A DNA stretch of 64,000 bases, taken from NCBI GenBank assembly GCA_028688225.1, contig JAQTYQ010000010.1:48917-112916 (forward strand), given 5' to 3'. How positions within the stretch are numbered: the first letter of the stretch is position 1; each line of letters begins with the position of its first letter. Of this stretch, positions 18,458-27,917 are shown one piece after another. The translations under genes and the position numbers were made by a program. This DNA is from Opitutaceae bacterium (lineage in GTDB: Bacteria; Verrucomicrobiota; Verrucomicrobiia; Opitutales; Opitutaceae). A model generated the notes under the pieces. It had not been told where the DNA came from, did not search any database, and was given only the letters and a program-made list of their open reading frames with translations.

Positions 18458-20338
18458 ATGCACCCCCAACGATTCCTCGTTCTCTGCATGACCCTTGGAT
18501 CACTCCTCCCCGCCGCGCTGCCGGCCGCCGAGCCGGCCGCGCCCGCCACCAATCCCGCCGCCGTGTGGGATCTCACCCTGCTCTACCAGGACGATGCCGC
18601 CTGGCATGCCGCCAAGGACCGCCTCGCGGCGGAAATTCCCAAGCTCAAATCCTATCAGGGCCGGCTCGGCGAAAACGCCGCCACCCTGAAGGAGGCGATG
18701 GATTTCATCTACGGCCTGCGCAAGGACTTTGAACGGCTCGCGGTGTACTCCTCCCTCAAGCGCGACGTGAACACCCGCGACACCGCCGCGCTCGAACTCA
18801 ACCAGCAGGCGGACCTGCTCGGCACCGATTTCTCCCGGACGGCCAGCTTCATCAATCCGGAGCTGCTGGCGGTCGGTGAAACCAAACTGCGCGATTTCCT
18901 TAAAAATGATCCCAGCCTGGCTCCCTACCGTTTTCCGATCCTGGAGGTGCTGCGCGCCGCGCCGCACACCCTCGGCGCCGAGGCCGAGGGCGTGCTTTCC
19001 GCCGCCAGCCTCATCACCGACACGCCCACGTCGTTCTACAGCATTCTTGCCAACGCCGACATCCAGTGGCCGACGATCAAGCTGGCCGACGGCACCGCGG
19101 CCCGGCTCGATCAGGCCGGCTATGCCAAATGGCGGGCCGCGTCCAACCGGGCCGACCGCCAGGCCGTCTTCGCGGCGTTCTGGAAGACCTTCCGCGAGTA
19201 TGAACGCACCTTCGGCATCTCCCTCTATTCCCAGGTCAAGACCGACTGGTTTGCGGCCAGTGTGCGCAAATATCCCAGCTCGCTCGCGGCGGCGCTGGCC
19301 GGCGACAACATTCCCGAAGCGGTCTACCGCACGCTGCTCGCCGAGACCAACGCCAACCTGCCGACCCTCCACCGCTACTTCAAACTGCGCGGCCGGATGC
19401 TCGGCATCTCCGATCTGCACTACTGGGACATCTATCCGCCGATCGTGAAATCGGACAAGACCTTCCCGCTCGCGACGGGCAAGGAAATCATCATCGCCGC
19501 GGAGCAGCCGCTCGGCCCCGACTATGTGGCGCAATTCACCGCCAGCCTGAACGCCCGCTTCACGGACTACTATCCCCAGTCCGGGAAAACCTCCGGCGCC
19601 TATATGAACGGCAGCGCCTACGACGTGCATCCGTACGTGCTGATGAACTATAACGACGACTATGAGTCGGTCTCCACCCTCGCGCACGAATGGGGGCACG
19701 GCCTGCACTCTCTGCTCGCCAGCCACGCCCAGCCCTACCCGACCGCGCAGTACAGCACCTTCATCGCCGAGATTGCCTCCACCCTCAACGAATCACTGCT
19801 GCTGGAGCACATGCTCAAGGTCGCGGACCGCGACGAGGAGAAGCTCTACTACCTCGGCTCCGCGCTCGAGAATCTCCGGGCCACCTTCTTCCGTCAGACG
19901 ATGTTCGCGGAGTTCGAGCTGGCCATCCACGAAGAGGTCGAGCAGGGCAATCCCCTCTCCGGCGAGCGGCTGAGCAAGCTCTACGGCGATCTCCTCCGCC
20001 GCTATCATGGGGACGGCCAGGGGGTGCTGAAGATCGACGATCTCGTCACCATCGAGTGGGCCTACATTCCGCACTTCTACCGCGACTTCTACGTCTACCA
20101 GTACGCGACGTCCATCGCCGCGTCCTCGGCCTTCGCCGATCGCATCCTGCAAGGCGAACCCGGCGCGGTCGACACCTACCTGGGCATGCTCAAGGCCGGC
20201 GGCTCCGATCATCCCTACGAAATCGTGAAACGGGCCGGGGTGGATCTCGCCACGCCCGGGCCGTACCGCGCCCTCGTCGCCCGGATGAACTCGATCATGG
20301 ACCAGATCGAGGCCATCCTCGCCAAGGAGAAGCAATAA
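18458..20338 (+). CDS. Exported M3-family oligoendopeptidase (PepF-like)
   Basis: This 626-residue zinc oligopeptidase has the HExxH motif as HEWGH at residues about 410-414 and a downstream FIAEIASTLNE segment giving the third zinc ligand. The order of alpha-helical regions matches oligoendopeptidase F. MHPQRFLVLCMTLGSLLPAALPAAE is a signal peptide, unusual for the cytosolic PepF type and suggesting periplasmic peptide degradation. The ATG at 18458 is chosen because it creates this signal; a GTG at 18359 is further upstream. Confidence 0.88.
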   Translation: MHPQRFLVLCMTLGSLLPAALPAAEPAAPATNPAAVWDLTLLYQDDAAWHAAKDRLAAEIPKLKSYQGRLGENAATLKEAMDFIYGLRKDFERLAVYSSLKRDVNTRDTAALELNQQADLLGTDFSRTASFINPELLAVGETKLRDFLKNDPSLAPYRFPILEVLRAAPHTLGAEAEGVLSAASLITDTPTSFYSILANADIQWPTIKLADGTAARLDQAGYAKWRAASNRADRQAVFAAFWKTFREYERTFGISLYSQVKTDWFAASVRKYPSSLAAALAGDNIPEAVYRTLLAETNANLPTLHRYFKLRGRMLGISDLHYWDIYPPIVKSDKTFPLATGKEIIIAAEQPLGPDYVAQFTASLNARFTDYYPQSGKTSGAYMNGSAYDVHPYVLMNYNDDYESVSTLAHEWGHGLHSLLASHAQPYPTAQYSTFIAEIASTLNESLLLEHMLKVADRDEEKLYYLGSALENLRATFFRQTMFAEFELAIHEEVEQGNPLSGERLSKLYGDLLRRYHGDGQGVLKIDDLVTIEWAYIPHFYRDFYVYQYATSIAASSAFADRILQGEPGAVDTYLGMLKAGGSDHPYEIVKRAGVDLATPGPYRALVARMNSIMDQIEAILAKEKQ

Positions 20339-20350
20339 ACCTGCGCCGCC

Positions 20351-20383
20351 GCGAAATCACGCACCCTCCGCGCGTGATTTCGC
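20351..20383. terminator. 12-bp inverted repeat between convergent genes
   Basis: GCGAAATCACGC (20351-20362) pairs with GCGTGATTTCGC (20372-20383) over a 9-base loop. It overlaps the last codons of the mutase gene and lies 12 bases after the peptidase stop, so it may end transcripts from both sides. There is no T-run, hence limited confidence. Confidence 0.5.
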
Positions 20384-22333
20384 ATCCGCCTCGATCAGCG
20401 CCTTAAGACGGTCGAGTTCGGCCTTGACCTGCTGCTTCACCGCCGGCAGCTCCGCGGCGCTGGCGACCTTCGCCTGCGCAAAGAGATAGAATTTCATCTT
20501 GGGCTCGGTCCCGCTGCCCCGGCCGGCGTAGCTGTAGCCGTTCGCCAGGGTCACAAAGTACAGGTCCTGCTTCGGGATTTCCTCGCCGTCGGCATCCCGG
20601 ATGGCCTGCCGGCCGAAGTCCTCGAACTTCGCCACCCGCACGTCGCCGAACGCCGCGGGGGGGCGGGTCCGGTAGGTGTCGAGAATGCGCCGGATCTTCG
20701 CCGCGCCGGTGGCGCCCTCGTAATAGATGTTGATCACCCCCTCGAGGAAGTAGCCGTGCCGGACATAGAGCTCGTCGAGATATTCGGGCACGGTCAGTCC
20801 GCGGGTTTTCACCCAGGCGCACAGCTCGGCAAACATGAGGCAGGCCGCGTTGCCGTCCTTGTCGCGCACGAAGTCGTTGGGCAGGTAGCCGTAGCTCTCC
20901 TCGCTGCCGAACACATAGAAGGTACCCAGCCGGCCGTGCAGCCGGGCGCGTGCCGCCAGCGACAGCTCATCGTAGTCGAGGGCGATGCCTTCCTGCGCCA
21001 GCAGCGTCCCTTTCAAGTGCCGTTCGTAGCCGTTGAGCTTGGCCGCAATCCATTTGAAGCCGGTGAGCGTGTTGATGACTTTCACCCCGTGACTCCGGCC
21101 GATGGCGTCCTGCAGCGGCGTGGTGACAAACGTCTTGATGAGCGCGGCGTGCGCCGAGCCCTCTTTGGGAATCCAGCCGATCTCCTTGCACTTGGTGATC
21201 CGGTAATCGGCCAGCAACGCCCCGATCTGGTTGCCCGTGAGCAGCACCATCCGCCCCGCGTTCTGCTGGCCAGCAGAACGCACGGCGCAACCCATCCGGT
21301 CCCCATCCGGGTCGGTGGCCAGCACCACCTCGGCGCCGTTCTTTTCCGCCAGCGCGATGCCCCGCGACAAAGCCTCGGCGTTCTCCGGGTTCGGCGATTT
21401 CACCGTCGGAAAACGCGGATCGAAGGCGACCTGTTCGTGGACCTCGGTCACGGAGACGCCGGCATGCACCAGCAGGGGCACGGTGGCAATGCCGCCGGTG
21501 CCGTGGATGTTGGTGTACACGACCTTGAATTTGACGCGCTTGAACAGCGCCGGATCGAGGGCCGCCTGCGCGGCCACCGCCAGATAGGCGTCGTCCGCCG
21601 GCCGGCCGAGGGTGATGACCCGCGAAAGATCGAGGGCGAGATAGGCGCCCAGCTCCCTGAGCGGCACGGCATTGACCTCGGCGATGATCCCCTGGTCGTG
21701 CGGCGCGACCACCTGGGCGCCATCTTCGAAGTAGGCTTTGAAGCCGTTGTCATGCGGCGGATTGTGGCTGGCGGTGATGACGATCCCGCAGTGCGCCTTC
21801 AACCAGCGGACGGTGAAGCTGAGCTGCGGCGTCGAGCGCGGGCTGTCGAAGATGAAGGCCACGCCGCCGAGGCGCGACCACGTTGAGGCCGCCAGTTCGC
21901 AGAAATGGCGCGAGAAATGCCGCACGTCGTGGGCGATCACGAGTTTGGGTGCATCATAACGCCCGGCTCCGGCCAGATAGCCGTGCACGTAGCGGTACAG
22001 TCCGATCGTGGCCCGCACCACCGTGAAATCATTGAGCATATTGCTGCCGACCGCCGGATGCTCGGGCGTACCCAGCGGCCCCAGCCGGCCGGTCTCGGAT
22101 TTGGCGGCGACCACGCCGATGGTGCGGCCGCGCATGCCGCCGGTGCCAAACTCGAGGTAGCGGTAAAAACGGTCGTTCAGCTCACCCCAGGCCCCCTGCG
22201 CCACGAGTTCGCCGATGCCGGCCTCGGCCCACGCCGGCAGGCCGGCGCCCAGCCAGGCGGAAATGTTTTCAACGGTACCGGGGAGCAACTGGCCGGACTG
22301 GCCGGCCGCGCGGACTTTTTCCAGGACGGTCAT
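20357..22333 (-). CDS. Phosphoglucomutase/phosphomannomutase family protein
   Basis: This alpha-D-phosphohexomutase of 658 residues interconverts hexose 1- and 6-phosphates. The phosphoserine loop is TASHNPPHDNG near residue 187, the metal loop DPDGDR near 339, the sugar-binding loop GSEESYGY, and the phosphate loop GRGSGTEPK near the C-terminus. The layout fits the long PgcA-type group. The ATG at 22333 is used because the frame further up lies inside the neighbouring gene. An insertion SAGQQNAG is encoded by a repeat palindrome (21258-21281). With the pyrophosphorylase gene upstream it could supply nucleotide sugars. Confidence 0.92.
   Translation of the reverse strand: MTVLEKVRAAGQSGQLLPGTVENISAWLGAGLPAWAEAGIGELVAQGAWGELNDRFYRYLEFGTGGMRGRTIGVVAAKSETGRLGPLGTPEHPAVGSNMLNDFTVVRATIGLYRYVHGYLAGAGRYDAPKLVIAHDVRHFSRHFCELAASTWSRLGGVAFIFDSPRSTPQLSFTVRWLKAHCGIVITASHNPPHDNGFKAYFEDGAQVVAPHDQGIIAEVNAVPLRELGAYLALDLSRVITLGRPADDAYLAVAAQAALDPALFKRVKFKVVYTNIHGTGGIATVPLLVHAGVSVTEVHEQVAFDPRFPTVKSPNPENAEALSRGIALAEKNGAEVVLATDPDGDRMGCAVRSAGQQNAGRMVLLTGNQIGALLADYRITKCKEIGWIPKEGSAHAALIKTFVTTPLQDAIGRSHGVKVINTLTGFKWIAAKLNGYERHLKGTLLAQEGIALDYDELSLAARARLHGRLGTFYVFGSEESYGYLPNDFVRDKDGNAACLMFAELCAWVKTRGLTVPEYLDELYVRHGYFLEGVINIYYEGATGAAKIRRILDTYRTRPPAAFGDVRVAKFEDFGRQAIRDADGEEIPKQDLYFVTLANGYSYAGRGSGTEPKMKFYLFAQAKVASAAELPAVKQQVKAELDRLKALIEADAKSRAEGA
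21258..21281. repeat. Palindrome copy 1 (GTTCTGCTGGCCAGCAGAAC family), inside the phosphohexomutase gene
   Basis: A perfect 24-bp palindrome with core GTTCTGCTGGCCAGCAGAAC. The core recurs almost unchanged at 33102-33123, 43704-43733 and 48805-48832. This copy keeps the reading frame and is translated as part of SAGQQNA. Confidence 0.88.
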
Positions 22334-22385
22334 GGTGATAAGGTGGCGGGAGTGAACAGCATTTGCCCGGATTGGCCAAGCCGCA

Positions 22386-23870
22386 TTACTCCAAATAAAG
22401 CCCCTCTTTGACCGCCGGCCGGGGCGAGCGCCCACTCCAGCTTTCGGCGAAGGACTCCGCGTCGCACCCGAAAAGCGGCGAGACCTCCAGGGTGATTTCC
22501 GGCAGGCCGCTGGCATCGGTCGCCAGGGGCGCGCCGACGTGCTTGAGCCAGCGGGCATACTGCCGGAGCTGATCCTCCCGGGCGGTCCGGGGCGAGTCCA
22601 CCCCCTCCGCATTCTTGACCGGGGAGAAGTCGTCCGCCCGCTGCGTCTCGATGACGAGTGCGTTCCTGGCAAACGGCAGGGCGTCGAAGACAAACTGTTC
22701 AAACTTCGCCCCGTTGGGCCGGTCGGGCCTCACCGGATGCCCGGCGGCATCGATCGTGGCGATTTTCTTGTCGGCCCGGTGGAACGGTAGCGCCGGGCCG
22801 GCGTCAGCCGAGGAATCCTGCACTCCGCCCGTCATGCGCCGCACGAATTCCCGGTCGATGACATGAATGGCAATGCTGCCCGCCACGTAGCGCAACCGGG
22901 CCGTTGCCGGATCCACTTCCCGCTGCATGGCCGGAGGCAGGTCGCTGTATTCGATGACGACCAACCGGCCGCGCTGACGGCAGAAATGCCCCAGCTTCTC
23001 CTCCGGGTACGCCTTCGACACCATCTTGGAGGACATTTCCGAGCCGCGCAGGAGATGCCAGCCGATGAACTGCGGGTCGACGCAGCGCACCAGCGGATTG
23101 TCGACCTGGAAATAGCTGATCGTGTCGATCCCCTCGCCTTTCATGAGATCGAGCGCGCCGCTCCGGCGCAAGGCGCGCAGGGAGCCGCCATGGCCGTCCG
23201 GACTCAGGGCGATGAACCCTTTCGCCTCCAGCAGGATGCGGCCGGCGAAATCCACGGCCGGCATGCGGCCCTGGCGGAAAAAATGCACCCGGGCCCGGTC
23301 GAGTCCGAAAAACCGGTGTTCGGCGAAAAACGCCTCGGTCCGGGCATGGTTGGCATGGCTGGTCATGATGAACCAGTGCAGCGGCCGGCCATGGCGGCGG
23401 CCGGCGGCGAGGATTTTTTCCGCGAACACCTGAAAGAGTGGCTTCCGTTTCAGGGGGGTGACCGGAAAGGTGCCTTTCGGGCCGTCGCAGCCGAGGCGCG
23501 TGCCCTGCCCGCCCGCCACGGTAAAGGCCGCCACCCGGCCGGCGCGTAACGCCTCCTCGCCGGCGGCCCGGGCTTGCGCCCACGCCGCTGCATCACCGCC
23601 CTGCTCCGGGCGGGACACGTAGGAGGCCGGCTCCAGATCCGTCAGGTCGATGCCGCGGACGACACCTTTGCCCAGCAATGTGTGCGTCAGCCGCTCGACC
23701 TCGGCCAGGTTGATCTCCGCCGCCTGCCCCAACAGCACCCGGCGCTCATCCTCCCGCAACTGCGGCCAGAACGCAAAGACCTGACCCTGTCCGGCCCGGG
23801 CAAACTGGTCCAGCAACGGAGGCGGCGAGGCGGAGGCATGCATGCGGGCGAAGAGAAAACGTGCCGCCAT
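22386..23870 (-). CDS. UDP-sugar pyrophosphorylase, eukaryotic UAP (UDPGP) family
   Basis: This 494-residue protein forms UDP-N-acetylhexosamine or UDP-glucose from UTP and the sugar 1-phosphate. The nucleotide-binding signature GGQGTRLGCDGPKG is near residue 117, and the sugar-binding region has FQVDNPLVR and FEQFVFDALP, as in UAP1-type enzymes rather than GlmU or GalU. It is encoded 52 bases upstream of the phosphohexomutase on the same strand. Hexosamine or glucose substrate cannot be told from the sequence. An internal ATG at 23843 is an equally possible start. Confidence 0.86.
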   Translation of the reverse strand: MAARFLFARMHASASPPPLLDQFARAGQGQVFAFWPQLREDERRVLLGQAAEINLAEVERLTHTLLGKGVVRGIDLTDLEPASYVSRPEQGGDAAAWAQARAAGEEALRAGRVAAFTVAGGQGTRLGCDGPKGTFPVTPLKRKPLFQVFAEKILAAGRRHGRPLHWFIMTSHANHARTEAFFAEHRFFGLDRARVHFFRQGRMPAVDFAGRILLEAKGFIALSPDGHGGSLRALRRSGALDLMKGEGIDTISYFQVDNPLVRCVDPQFIGWHLLRGSEMSSKMVSKAYPEEKLGHFCRQRGRLVVIEYSDLPPAMQREVDPATARLRYVAGSIAIHVIDREFVRRMTGGVQDSSADAGPALPFHRADKKIATIDAAGHPVRPDRPNGAKFEQFVFDALPFARNALVIETQRADDFSPVKNAEGVDSPRTAREDQLRQYARWLKHVGAPLATDASGLPEITLEVSPLFGCDAESFAESWSGRSPRPAVKEGLYLE

Positions 23871-23894
23871 CGCGTGGGCAACGTTTTTCCCGCG

Positions 23895-24242
23895 TCAGTC
23901 TTCGAAGCGGAAAATCAGCTCCGAGGACTTGGCATAGCGCAGTTGCTGTCGGATGACTTTTTCGACGTAATCCGGGTCGGAACGCAACCGCTCCAGCACC
24001 CGTTCCTGATCCTTCAGTTTCTGCTCCGCCTGGGCCAGTTTCTGGCGATTCTCCGCCTCGAGCCGCTGGTACTGGGCGTATTCCTGATAGGTGCGGAAGA
24101 AAAACACCCCGGAAAGCGTCCCGATGCCGACGAAAAGCACGGCGTAGATCCAGGCAATGAGGCGGCGCGCATTCACGTTCGAATGCCTTTGGATATGGAT
24201 CTCCCGGTGCGACGGGCAATCCTTTTTCCGCGGAACCGGCAT
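23895..24242 (-). CDS. FtsB/DivIC-type septum formation initiator
   Basis: This 115-residue protein has one transmembrane helix (LIAWIYAVLFVGIGTLSGVFFF) followed by a coiled coil (QRLEAENRQKLAQAEQKLK), then DYVEKVIRQQLRYAKSSELIFRF. That is the standard FtsB/DivIC layout, in which the protein bridges division-site components. The ATG at 24242 gives a basic cytosolic tail before the helix. It follows the preferred operon direction with the two nucleotide-sugar genes and is divergent from the ExeA-like gene. Confidence 0.85.
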   Translation of the reverse strand: MPVPRKKDCPSHREIHIQRHSNVNARRLIAWIYAVLFVGIGTLSGVFFFRTYQEYAQYQRLEAENRQKLAQAEQKLKDQERVLERLRSDPDYVEKVIRQQLRYAKSSELIFRFED

Positions 24243-24351
24243 TTTGGGAAGCAACGGTAAATCTTGCGGCTCCGCGGGTTGTCCGCTTGCCTCGTGCGGC
24301 CCGACCACCGCATATTTCCCAGTCCCCGATCCCCGCAACCTTTCCGCCCCC

Positions 24352-25164
24352 ATGTATCAGAGTTTCTACGGCCTCACGGAGATGCCATTCAACATCACTC
24401 CGGATCCGAAGTTTCTCTATCTGAGCCCCACGCATCAGGAGGCCCTGCAACACCTGAAGTACGGCGTGCAGGAAAAAAAGGGGTTCATCCTGCTGATCGG
24501 CGAGGTCGGCTGCGGCAAGACGACGCTCTGCCGGCGCTTCCTCAACGAGCTCGACGCCGCGCGCTACGACACCGCACTCATCCTGAACACCCGCATCACC
24601 GAGATCGAAATGCTGCGGGCCATTCTCACCGAACTGGGCGAGACCCACCTGGCCCAGGGTCACCATGATCTGGCGGCCCAGATCAACCGCGTGCTGCTGC
24701 ACCGCATCGAACAGGGACGCGACATCGTGCTGGTCATCGACGAGGCCCAGAACCTCTCCTTCAAGGTGCTGGAGCAGATCCGCCTGCTTTCCAATCTCGA
24801 GACCGACAAGCAAAAGCTTCTGCAGATCGTGCTGATCGGACAGCCCGAGCTGAAACACCTGCTGGCCCAGGACCGCCTGCGGCAGCTCCGGCAGCGGATT
24901 CTCGTGCACTCCGAGCTCCGGCCGCTGACCCAGCACGACACCGCGCACTATGTCCAACACCGGCTCACGCTGGCCGGCGCCAGCGGCAAGCCCTTCTTCA
25001 CGTCGGCGGCCATGCGGTCCATCCACCGCGTCAGCAAGGGCATTCCCCGGGTGATCAACAATCTGTGCGACAAGGCGCTGCTTTCAGCCTTTGTCCGCGA
25101 CTCCGACGAGGTCAACTACTGGGACGTCCGCCGCGCCATCAAGGAGGTATCGACCCTCACCTGA
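24352..25164 (+). CDS. ExeA-like AAA ATPase
   Basis: This 270-residue ATPase has Walker A GEVGCGKTT near residue 52 and Walker B LVIDEAQN near 127. The N-terminal MYQSFYGLTEMPFNITPDPKFL is the signature of ExeA/GspA-type ATPases, which also occur in exosortase-linked polysaccharide clusters. No peptidoglycan-binding C-terminal domain is present, so it is the short form. It is followed by a GspB-like gene and a sugar transferase in the same direction, which suggests envelope export or exopolysaccharide assembly. Confidence 0.88.
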   Translation: MYQSFYGLTEMPFNITPDPKFLYLSPTHQEALQHLKYGVQEKKGFILLIGEVGCGKTTLCRRFLNELDAARYDTALILNTRITEIEMLRAILTELGETHLAQGHHDLAAQINRVLLHRIEQGRDIVLVIDEAQNLSFKVLEQIRLLSNLETDKQKLLQIVLIGQPELKHLLAQDRLRQLRQRILVHSELRPLTQHDTAHYVQHRLTLAGASGKPFFTSAAMRSIHRVSKGIPRVINNLCDKALLSAFVRDSDEVNYWDVRRAIKEVSTLT

Positions 25165-25229
25165 ATGCTGGGTTGCAGACACCGCCGCCCTGCGCCAGAA
25201 CCACTCCACGCCGCCGGAAGCACCACCGC

Positions 25230-26087
25230 ATGAGTCTCATCAACGACGCCCTGAAGAAGGCTCAGAAGCTGCAAACCCCGCAGCCGGCATCCGCCGTGCC
25301 TTCCGTCGCTCCCGGCGCCCCAGCCGCTCCCGTTCCCGCCATCATTCGGCGCGGCAAGCCGATCGGCTTTGAAACCATCCTGCTTGGGTTTGTGGCCCTG
25401 ATGGTCGTGCTCGTGGGCGTCACGGTCATCGTGGTGCTCGTCTTGCGCCAGGAAGGGAAACCGGTGGTCGCCAGTGCGTCGCAAGCGATCGCGCCGGCCG
25501 CGTCAACGGCCGCCGCCAGTCCATCGACATCGGCGCCGCTGGCGGTGCCGTCACCAGCACCGGCCACGGCCGCCGCGCCACCGGCGGCTCTGCCGGCCGG
25601 CAGTGTGACTGCTCCGCCTGCTTCGACGCCACCCGGCGAGCCGGCACCAGGGCCGGGGGCAGGCCAGCCGCCCCAACCGACGACCAACCAGACGTCCACG
25701 GCCGTTGCGCCAACCGCGGTTCCTGCGCCGCAGGCCGTGCCGGAACCGGCGCCTGTTTCCGTTCAGGTCAATATCTCGGCTCCACCCGCTCCGGCGGTGT
25801 CCGAACAGCCCCCATTCAAGCTCGCGACCCCGGCGGAATCCTCGGCCGCCAGGCCCGCCCCGCCGGCGACGCCAAGACAGAATGTCAAGATTCTCACCTA
25901 CATCGACAATCTGCGCGTTACCGGCGTTCGCGCCGCCGGCAGCGAAAGCAAGGTGCTGATGAACGACCGCGTCTACCGGGTGAACGACATGGTCGACTAC
26001 GAACTCGGTCTGCGGCTGACCGGCGTCAGCACGACGGCGCTGACTTTTGTCGACGACACCGGACTGGTCTACACGAAGACGCTTTAG
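25230..26087 (+). CDS. GspB/ExeB-like membrane protein
   Basis: This 285-residue protein starts MSLINDALKKAQ, a conserved opening of ExeB/GspB-like proteins. It has one transmembrane helix at about 48-71, a long Ala/Pro-rich periplasmic linker (about 80-215), and a C-terminal domain with NVKILTYIDNLRVTGVRAAGSESKVLMND. The ExeA partner gene lies just upstream, in line with the known ExeA-ExeB complex that aids secretin assembly. The linker is low-complexity and probably disordered. Confidence 0.82.
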   Translation: MSLINDALKKAQKLQTPQPASAVPSVAPGAPAAPVPAIIRRGKPIGFETILLGFVALMVVLVGVTVIVVLVLRQEGKPVVASASQAIAPAASTAAASPSTSAPLAVPSPAPATAAAPPAALPAGSVTAPPASTPPGEPAPGPGAGQPPQPTTNQTSTAVAPTAVPAPQAVPEPAPVSVQVNISAPPAPAVSEQPPFKLATPAESSAARPAPPATPRQNVKILTYIDNLRVTGVRAAGSESKVLMNDRVYRVNDMVDYELGLRLTGVSTTALTFVDDTGLVYTKTL

Positions 26088-26100
26088 AACTTGGCCCACG

Positions 26101-27483
26101 ATGCTCACGCATCATCGGCGAGCACGCATTCGTCTGCTGCAGGCGCTGGATGCCGGCCTCTTCGGCGGCGCCTGGTGTCTGGCCTACTGGCTGCGCGCGA
26201 AGTTTCCCCTTTGGAATCTGTCGCCGCTTGAGCCGTTCCCCGGTTATCTCGCCCTCGCCCCCCTGGTGATGTTCCTCGGCCCGGCACTTCTCGCTGGCCG
26301 GAATTTCTACGCCCGTCCGCGCCTTGGTTCGCGGCTTGCCGTGATCAACGCAATCGTGCGGGCGTGCCTGTTCACCGTCATCGGTGTCATCCTGTGCCTG
26401 TTTCTGCTCCGGTCCCAGCTGGCCCGCTCCGTGGTCATCATGACCGGTCTGTTCGCCTCGGTGCTGGTGTACGTCCGGGCCGAGATCACGCGCTGGATCG
26501 AGGAAACCAGGATGGCGCAGGATCAGCTCCGCCGCCGGGTGCTGTGGGTGGGCGTTCCCGCAGAGACGGCGCGCTGGCGCGACCGGCTTGCCGCGTACGA
26601 ACGCGACCGGCTGCAAAGCGTGGCCGACTACGATCCCCGCGGAGCGGCGGCGGCCGGCTTCGTGGCGCTGCTCCACCAGCACGCCGTCAACGTGGTGATC
26701 ATCAACCTGGCCGGCCTCGCCGCGGCGGAGGTGCAGCCGGTGCTGGCCGCCTGCGAGCGGGAAGGCGTGGAGACACTGGTCCGGGCCGGCATCTTTCATT
26801 CGCCCGTCTTCCGCCCCGAGATCGATCATCTGGCCGGGGAGCCGGTCATCTCCTACCGGGCCCAGGCCGCGTCCGCCGGGCAGTTGCTGGCCAAGCGCGT
26901 GACCGACTATCTCGGCGCAGCGGTGCTGCTCGTGCTGCTCCTGCCGCTCTACGGCCTCATCGCCGCCGCCATCAAGCTGACCTCGCCCGGACCGGTGATT
27001 TTCCGCCAGCGCCGCTGCGGACTCAACGGCCGCCCGTTCGCCATGCTGAAATTCCGCTCGATGGTCAGCGACGCCGAGCAGCGCAAGGCCGAGGTGGCCG
27101 CACGCAACGAGATGAAGGGCCCCGTCTTCAAGGTGCAGGATGATCCGCGGGTGACCCCCGTCGGCCGCTTCCTGCGCCGCCACGGCCTCGACGAGCTGCC
27201 GCAGCTTTGGAACGTGCTGCGCGGCGAAATGAGCCTGGTGGGGCCGCGCCCGCTGCCCGTCGAGGAGGTGCACCGATTCGAAGACGACGCGCACCGCCGC
27301 CGGCTCAGCGTCCTGCCCGGGCTGACCTGCCTCTGGCAGGTGAGCGGCCGCAACGAGATCGACGACTTTGCCGAATGGGTCCGCCTCGACCTCGAGTACA
27401 TCGACCACTGGTCGTTGTGGCTCGACTGCAAGATTCTCCTCGCCACCGTGCCCGCGGTGCTGCTCGGCCGCGGCGGGAGGTAG
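26101..27483 (+). CDS. Polyprenyl glycosylphosphotransferase (undecaprenyl-phosphate sugar-1-P transferase)
   Basis: This 460-residue membrane enzyme starts exopolysaccharide repeat units by moving a sugar 1-phosphate to undecaprenyl phosphate. Four N-terminal transmembrane helices and a Rossmann-like CoA-binding-type segment precede the catalytic domain. That domain has KLTSPGPVIFRQRRCG, FAMLKFRSM, DELPQLWNVLRGEMSLVGPRP and GLTCLWQVSGRN, the full bacterial sugar transferase signature. It lies 13 bases after the GspB-like gene. The array of cassettes starts downstream. Confidence 0.93.
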   Translation: MLTHHRRARIRLLQALDAGLFGGAWCLAYWLRAKFPLWNLSPLEPFPGYLALAPLVMFLGPALLAGRNFYARPRLGSRLAVINAIVRACLFTVIGVILCLFLLRSQLARSVVIMTGLFASVLVYVRAEITRWIEETRMAQDQLRRRVLWVGVPAETARWRDRLAAYERDRLQSVADYDPRGAAAAGFVALLHQHAVNVVIINLAGLAAAEVQPVLAACEREGVETLVRAGIFHSPVFRPEIDHLAGEPVISYRAQAASAGQLLAKRVTDYLGAAVLLVLLLPLYGLIAAAIKLTSPGPVIFRQRRCGLNGRPFAMLKFRSMVSDAEQRKAEVAARNEMKGPVFKVQDDPRVTPVGRFLRRHGLDELPQLWNVLRGEMSLVGPRPLPVEEVHRFEDDAHRRRLSVLPGLTCLWQVSGRNEIDDFAEWVRLDLEYIDHWSLWLDCKILLATVPAVLLGRGGR

Positions 27484-27917
27484 GCGGAAGTCAGGGGCAG
27501 GAGGCCTGCAGCTCGATTCGCAGGAGCGAATATGCCCGCGACCGCCTTATGCGCCGGTAGGGACGGACCGCTGGGCCGTTCCCGGATTCCGGCGACGCGC
27601 TGCCAGCCGGCGCGCGCGTTCAATTTTCAATCGCGCCGGACGCCGACAGCGCGAAGCCGTCGCGGAAATCGACCACCCGGGTGGGGTCGCGGGGCATGGG
27701 CTGGCTTTGGCTTTTGCCGGCGTGCGGCACAACCGCAAAAAGCCAGATTTAGAAGACTTCTAAATCCGACCGATTCGCCAGTTAACCAAGAATCATGCCG
27801 GGATTTGCGATGTTCCCCCGGGAATTGACCTTTCCCGAATTTTTGGCTTTTGTCGGCGCCGGCCGAAGCTTAGCCCCCTAACGACTTTGGCCTAATAACA
27901 CTGTTAGGCAAGATACG
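27484..27917. other. 434-base intergenic region leading into the cassette array
   Basis: No gene is evident. It carries the repeat unit GCGCCGGTAGGGACGGACC at 27551 (also at 32646), a palindrome at 27746-27766 (GATTTAGAAG-A-CTTCTAAATC), and an attC-type terminal GTTAGGC at 27903-27909. GC content drops towards the first cassette. Confidence 0.5.
27746..27766. repeat. 21-base near-perfect palindrome GATTTAGAAG-A-CTTCTAAATC
   Basis: The two 10-base arms are perfectly complementary around a single A. It lies about 150 bases before the first cassette start. It could be an operator or a recombination-related site; nothing else supports either. Confidence 0.6.
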
